Part shown: positions 58,161 through 64,000 of the stretch, one piece after another
Layout: each line of letters opens with the position of its first letter
Position numbering within the stretch: position 1 is the stretch's first letter
Assembly (NCBI GenBank): GCA_036873135.1
Contig: JAPTYO010000012.1
Location: forward strand, 5,650,090 to 5,714,089
Origin: Clarkia xantiana subsp. parviflora
Lineage: Eukaryota > Streptophyta > Magnoliopsida > Myrtales > Onagraceae
Length of the DNA: 64,000 nt
Direction of reading: 5' to 3'
The notes under the pieces: generated by a model
Told to the model about the DNA's origin: nothing
The model's database searches: none
The model's input: only the letters and a program-made list of their open reading frames with translations
Translations under genes and position numbers: made by a program

Positions 58161-59527
58161 TCAAGAGGGGTTAATTGTAATTAATTTGATACAATCTAAT
58201 CTAATCTTGGATAAAATGCAAGATGCAACCCAACCCAAACTTATAGTATTGGACCACCCTACAATGCTTGTTTAGTATTAAACTTTATCAAATATAATAA
58301 TAATATTTATTCAATTATTAATACATTTGGCAAAAAAAAATTATTAATACATTGCTAAGTTTTTTATTTTGCCTAATTTAGTCTTTCTAATTTTGTCTAA
58401 TTTGTGTAGTATTTTTACAAAAATTATACTGTAGAATATATTTTACTAAACAAAGAAAAAATTAGCAAAACAATATATAAATTTAGTAATTGGTTAAGTT
58501 CCTCTCATTACTCATTATGTAAAAAATTATTGAATGATATAATTGTAAATCCATCAAATTACTATAGTTTTTTTTAATATAACATATATAGTCTGATATA
58601 GAAACTTTCTAAACCATACATGTCATTTTAATCCTTCTTAAAAAATAGGGGACACTTACTCCCAATAACATATACTATCTACGGATCCAGATTAACTACC
58701 CACTCTTCCTATCTCAGATAGTACATCACGTTAAGATCTTGACAAGTGTGCTAGGTGTAATTAATTTTGTAGCTTTTTTCTTCTAGACCCTATTGATATT
58801 TGTAAACCCTTAAAGAATAATATTAAATCTAAGAACACGTGTTAAGATCTTAACGATGAAGCGCGATCTGAGACAAAAAAGAGTAGGGCATGTGATCTGA
58901 ATCCACTATCTACATCCGGGATGACAATTCCATTATTTTTAGTTCATTTTTCCGAAACTTTTATGTAAACCAGGTGATCATTTTCTTACTAAATAAATGA
59001 ATATTTGGCACAACTACCAATTTCTTTATAACGAAGATTTAAATTATAAAATTGTCAAAAAGAATTTAAAATAACAATTTATCCGAGTGTTCAGAGTTAA
59101 CTTTTCTTTTAAATAATTAGCACTTATGATAAATTTAATTTTTTAAATTACTATAATATTATTTACTATTAAATATTATAACAAAACAGACATACATTTT
59201 TCTACAGTATTCTGATTTATTAATAAAAAAAAATATTGTAAAAGTGTAGATGAAAATATTTTAAATAACATATAAGATAATATATTTCTAACTTACATAT
59301 ATCATCTAACAAATTAATAAACAATAACATAAATATGTTATTTTATTATATTATATTAATTTAAAATCCGATTTACAAGTGAATGATATTATAATTTTAT
59401 ATGAGTAGAATATTGGGTGTTAATATAATTAATAATTAATGATTAATGTCTTATATGAGTAAAATATAGTTGGGATAGTAATTATGTGTTTTTCTCTAAT
59501 TAGTATAAATGATTAAAGTAAATGACA
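58161..59527. other. AT-rich intergenic DNA upstream of the Tubby-like gene
   Basis: No coding or repeat structure that I can support. A few A/T homopolymer runs only. Confidence 0.5.
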
Positions 59528-59535
59528 GTGGAGAT

Positions 59536-60162
59536 TAGGGATGGCAACGGGTCTCGGGGCCCCGCTGACCCGCGGGGCCCCGACCCGGTTTTGACCCGCC
59601 GACCCGCGGGTCACGGGTCGGGTCCGGATCGGGTCGGGGCGGGCTCGGGTCGGGACGGGTCCGGGTCTAGAGGCCGGGGCCCCGTAGACCCGCCCCGAAA
59701 TGCATATATATATATATTTAAATTTTTTTTATGTTAATATGATCTAACATTTACTAAATAATATGGTTAATATACCTATATAAATAACATGTACCAAATT
59801 ACAAATATATGTATATTTAGATTATTAGGATTTGTTAATTTGGTGTTTGGATTTGGATTTGTATTTGTAATGAATTTGATGTGTTTGTTGTTTATATTTG
59901 ATTGGTGTTAGATTTATGTTTTGAATTTATATATAATGTAATATTTTGAAAAAAAATTGTATTTAATATTGAAAAGTGAAAAAAAAAATATAAAATAAAA
60001 TAAAATTGTTCACATGACGGGGCGGGTCGGGCCCCGCGGGTCGACCCGCGGGATTGCTGACCCGACCCGACCCGAAAGGTCCAATTGGCCGGGGCTGGGT
60101 CAGCCAGGCCGACCCGCGGGGCGGGTCCGGGGCTGCCAAAACCCGCCCCGTTGCCATCCCTA
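59536..60162. mobile_element. hAT-type MITE (627 bp), TSD gtggagat
   Basis: Perfect terminal inverted repeats, tagggatggcaacggg and cccgttgccatcccta. The 8-bp duplication gtggagat is exact (59528-59535, 60163-60170). GC-rich ends full of gacccgc/gcgggtc and an AT core are the same build as 52880-53376. Overlapping ORFs (59522-59737, 59892-60438) are artefacts. Confidence 0.93.
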
Positions 60163-60170
60163 GTGGAGAT

Positions 60171-60465
60171 GTTGGTGATAGAAAAGAATTGGTTCCAAAA
60201 GATTTGGTGTTGGGTGGTGGTTGGGACATTCATTGTTATTCCAAAAGTTTTCTTCTTCTGTTCTGGATGTGTTAGGTTTTCTTCTTCTGTTCTGGATGTG
60301 TTTGATTTTCTTCCATTTGTTGTGCAGCTAGCTTCTCGTCCCTCCTACTTTATTTTATTTATTTATTTATTATGGGTTGGATTGGATTGGATTGGATTAG
60401 TGAGTGTGAGTCGCACCAGATTATTAAGTTTAAAATGAAATGACATCCATTATTATGATTCTTCT
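60171..60465. other. Intergenic DNA between two MITEs
   Basis: Contains a short direct repeat, gttttcttcttctgttctgg, at about 60247 and 60279, and a ggattggatt run near 60374-60395. No gene. Confidence 0.5.
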
Positions 60466-60474
60466 TTTTAAATA

Positions 60475-61168
60475 GAGTTAAAGGTCCTTTTGGTACCACA
60501 TGTTTGCAAAAATTACACTGTTCATACCACTAGTATTTTTTCGTACCGAATTGGTACCATATGTTTCCAAACCTTACTGTTTTGGTACCTCCGTTAGGGT
60601 TCCGTCAAAAACAGCCGTTAAATGGCATGTGTCATGCACGTGACCAGCCCAAAACTTTCAATTTTGTTACAATTTAGTCCATCTAATACATCTCTAACTT
60701 TTATTTTGTTCAATTTAGCCGACCCTGAGTCATGGTCGCCGGACCCAGGCGACCCCGACCCAGGGTCTGACCTAGCCCTAGGCTAGGTCCGGCTAGGTCA
60801 ATTGGGACCTAGCCCCAATTTAACTCAATTGGGGTTAGGTCCCAATTGACCTAGCCGGACCTAGCCTAGGGCTAGGTCCGGCTAGGTCAATTTGGGAAAA
60901 TGGTTTGGTTTTGAAGTTTTAGGACCAAATTGAACAAAATAAAAGTTAGAGATGTATTAGATGGACTAAATTGTAACAAAATTGAAAGTTTTGGGCTGGT
61001 CACGTGCATGGCACATGCCATTTAACGGCTGTTTTTGACAGAACCCTAACGGAGGTATCAAAACAGTAAGGTTTGGAAACATATGGTACCAATTCGGTAC
61101 GAAAAAATACTAGTGGTATGAACAATGTAATTTTTGCAAACATGTGGTACCAAAAGGACCTTTAACCC
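60475..61168. mobile_element. Fold-back MITE, Mutator-like (694 bp), TSD ttttaaata
   Basis: Nearly the whole element is one inverted repeat. Ends gagttaaaggtccttttggt and accaaaaggacctttaaccc start arms of about 320 bp, with mismatches rare by eye. An asymmetric segment (about 60717-60770, gaccctgagtc...cccagggtc) is in the left half only. The centre is caatttaactcaattgggg. The duplication ttttaaata is exact (60466-60474, 61169-61177). No transposase. Confidence 0.92.
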
Positions 61169-61177
61169 TTTTAAATA

Positions 61178-61601
61178 TAGAGAATTCAAAATTTTATTAT
61201 TACAAGTTTTAGCTGAAATCACCTATCTTCTTTATAATTCCGAATTTCTCCTCTTTTCTTACAAAAGAAATATGTCAATAATATCTTCTTGCATCAACCG
61301 ATGAGTCATATTTAAAGAAAAGTACTGAAAATAAAAGTACTGAGTGTGATCATATTTAAAGAAAATAAAAGATAATCAAATTGGAAAATATGTACATTTA
61401 AAAATCTCAATATTACTGAAAATAATAACCTCAATATTTCATCTTCAATATACTCACTCTATATTATAATCTCATCTTTAGGAATTAATCATAATAAAGT
61501 ATGCACCGAAACATTTATGTGGGTATTCCTTCCTTCATTCCTAAATAATAATAATATTAGCAAAACAAAAGCCACTCATTCATTCACTCACTCACTCACT
61601 C
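61178..61601 (-). other. 3' flank of the DUF829 gene
   Basis: AT-rich DNA with a tcactcac run near 61580. The 3' UTR of the next gene is expected here. No other feature. Confidence 0.5.
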
Positions 61602-64000
61602 CTAGGAGTTAGTTGAGTTGAGTTTTGCAAAACATTCTTCCCTGCAGAATTTATCAACAATGGAGATGTAAATTTCTGGAAAATTTCTAAAGTGATCCAC
61701 ATGAGGAGAGGTTTCAAAGTCGAATGATGCTACCCTCCTTCCTTTACTCCTCTGCCCATCCATAAACGATTCGATTGACTGATATGGAACAACCTTATCT
61801 GCTCTACTGTAAAGATACAGTTGAGGGCAACATAGTGGCTGTTCTTCAGACAAAGCTTTCACCACTTTTCCTAGTCTCCTGCAGTGTAAGTAAACTTCAT
61901 TCTAGCCACCCTAATTTCTTTATTTACTTACACAAACAAACAACTGTAATAATTAAGTAGTAATTACCTTTCCACATCAGGCAACTTAAGAAAGAAGGAG
62001 AAGAAATTCTCTAAAGCTGATAGCAGAGATGATTCCAACATTGACACTCCACTTTCTTCTGTTCCGGGCGAGGAGGAAGAGTTTAAGAAGCTACTCTTTT
62101 TAAGCATAGCCGCAGAAAACCCAGCTGCCCACACCTGCATTCATTCATGCAGCATCTCAATATATAATAATATACAGCCCCTACCCACCCACAAATATAT
62201 AATCAATAAGTGCCAAGAATTTTAGAAACATAAACAAACATTCTCTTCTTGAAGCTACACACCCATTAAGTTTCCTATAAGTTCAGAGATATCACATTGC
62301 AGCTGGACAAATATATATTGGCCAGGTCAAACTTCATGCATGCAGTAAGTAAAAAGCTAAGTTATCTTTCATTTCCTCACAATTGCTTTAGTTTCCCTCC
62401 TACCTTCCCCCTTAAAAGGTTTCTTCAAAACACACTTGAAGCCACAATTTAGTAACACCTACGTTTTCAGTTTCATGAAGAAAAGTAACTAGAAAAATAT
62501 AGCACATTTACGGATGCCAAAAGCTATGATTTAAAGATTTAGCATAATTACACAGCGAAACAAGGTAAATAACTTATACCAATAGCATTCATAAGTCCCA
62601 AGATTTATTGACGTAAAAGAAAGGAATAACTAGCAGTAAATTGAAGAGCAACAAACAAGTGTTATGGTGGTATGGTGTCACTCACCCATGCAACAAAATA
62701 AACAACTTCCAATTATACATAGCCAAAACCCTACTCACCATGTAATGACAGGAATCTAATTAAGCAGATGCATAAAGTAAACCACCATCTGCGAGGCGAG
62801 ACTGTGATCTAGGATTGGTAGTTCTAAAGTCTCAACAGTAGTTAGTATTACAACTACTTTGAGAATAAGATTATGGGATAGAAGACGCTATCATCATCAT
62901 ATCTATTTGCATCCTATCTATACAGTAGTTTCCTATTGGTAGGAGCCCACGAAGGAAGAAGGATTCTTAGAGACGCACTAACCATAGAAAAATCTCTACA
63001 AGTAGTAATATATATATATATATATATAATAAAAGTACCACACTCTGGTCCCATGGTTGGAGAGACTCTTAGTACAAAATATGAATTGAAAATGGAATCA
63101 AGGATCTATTTACATTCCCTAGCTGGTATGCAACATGTGAAGGAAGATGGGAAGTCAGAGCAAGTCAAAGGATTTGACACAAAGTGTCATTAGCAACATT
63201 ATCAATGGAAAGACATCTCATTCTTGTGATTAAAAATCTAGCAGTATACTTAACTCAAGTAAATAATTCAAGTGATATCAACCAAAATGGTATATTCCTA
63301 ATCCACAAAGAAACAACATCAAGCTTTGTAATTCAAATTATGCAACACCCTAATGTTACTAATTGGCATAATGTTAATAGATATATAATCTTAATTCACC
63401 TTAGGGTTCCATGGTTCCCCGGCACCTGAATCAACAATGCATCCTTTGATCTTCTCCAGCAAATCCTGCCTTCCCCGCCACCTATCAAGAAGAGAACCGT
63501 ATCTGCAAAGAATGGAGAACTGTGATCACACAATAAGAACTTCCAACATAAAAGAATGCAACATCAGAAAGTATGACTACAGTATTTCTGTGAGAGACAA
63601 TCACAGATCCTTTTCCAGTTCTCCACATTCATCGTCTAAGAGGATGACTTTTCTTTTTCTTCTATATATTTCAAACAAGTCATGAACGGAGAGAGCAGAA
63701 GACAGAAAAATGGATAGGTTAAGGAATCAAACGACCTACACAAACCAGCCAGTGTTGCTGAAAGTGTGGAAGAGCAAGCGACGCTGTTTGCCATCCTCCT
63801 CTGTATCGGACACCCAGCTCACTAGCTGATCAGACAGTGCATCAACTCGGCTCTCGACTCTGGTCCCCATATCGAACCAAAGCACCTCCTTGACATCCAC
63901 CATAAATGTCACAGCGTGGACGCCTCTCCCATTGTACCACTCAACGTACCTCCTGAGGTGCTTCGGTTTGGATCCCAGCCATCCCAACAGGACAACTGTC
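61602..64000 (-). CDS. TMEM53/DUF829 alpha/beta-hydrolase-like protein, last four exons, 5' end outside window
   Basis: Exons 63740->64000, 63400-63502, 61968-62134 and 61602-61878 have GT-AG borders and matching phases and give an open frame to TGA/TAA at 61602. The visible protein begins [20 protein letters not shown], the start of the DUF829 domain. It continues through [12 protein letters not shown] (probable nucleophile Ser), [18 protein letters not shown] and [13 protein letters not shown] (probable Asp), and ends with [14 protein letters not shown] (probable His). The fold and triad follow the family. The substrate is unknown; human TMEM53 is a nuclear-envelope protein (family knowledge). 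The intron of 61969-63400 (about 1.27 kb) holds only an (AT)n run near 63010 and small ORFs. The exon model is mine from splice signals. Confidence 0.9.

Noticed and set aside
59522..60438. Gly/Arg/Pro-rich ORFs
   Set aside because: They follow the GC-rich ends of the second hAT MITE.
62936..63685. Three small plus-strand ORFs
   Set aside because: They lie in introns of the DUF829 gene, opposite strand, without recognisable motifs.

Overview
The window looks like nuclear DNA of a flowering plant, most likely a eudicot. It holds intron-containing plant genes (a Tubby-like F-box gene and a TMEM53/DUF829 hydrolase-like gene) beside a dense stack of plant LTR retrotransposons and MITEs. I cannot name the species. 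Nothing in it is bacterial or organellar.

Layout. 1-12351: a Ty3/gypsy element of the Tat/Ogre type. The 5' LTR is cut by the window edge. It has an extra ORF1, gag-pro, a predicted spliced intron before RT, dual RNase H, integrase and a 3' LTR. It sits inside an older Copia element, of which only the 3' non-coding tail and 3' LTR (12352-13781) lie in the window. 13782-16243 and 24764-26177: old transposon-derived coding remnants (DUF4283-like, plant transposon-protein-like) on the minus strand, split by a complete but mutated minus-strand Copia element (16244-24758). 26178-48214: a cluster of nested plus-strand Copia copies. A complete copy (30745-40480, exact 5-bp target duplication) lies inside another. 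The inner copy carries a 1.4-kb poly(A)-tailed retro-insertion of unknown origin. The outer copy carries a CACTA element (43222-45329), which itself carries a tRNA-derived SINE (43442-43567).

48215-55466: AT-rich intergenic DNA with two fold-back elements that look Mutator-like (9-bp duplications), one hAT-type MITE (8-bp duplication) inside a decayed zf-RVT/RNase H remnant, and weak exon-like relics. 55500-58060: an apparently intact four-exon Tubby-like F-box gene, minus strand. 58161-61601: AT-rich DNA with a second hAT MITE and a large fold-back element with an exact 9-bp duplication. 61602-64000: the last four exons of a TMEM53/DUF829 alpha/beta-hydrolase-like gene, minus strand, whose 5' end lies outside the window.

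Only the two right-hand genes look functional. The retroelement proteins mostly carry stops or frameshifts, except the Ogre gag-pro ORF. The most unusual signal is in the Copia LTRs: a palindrome just upstream of the TATA box whose two arms change together between LTR subfamilies.
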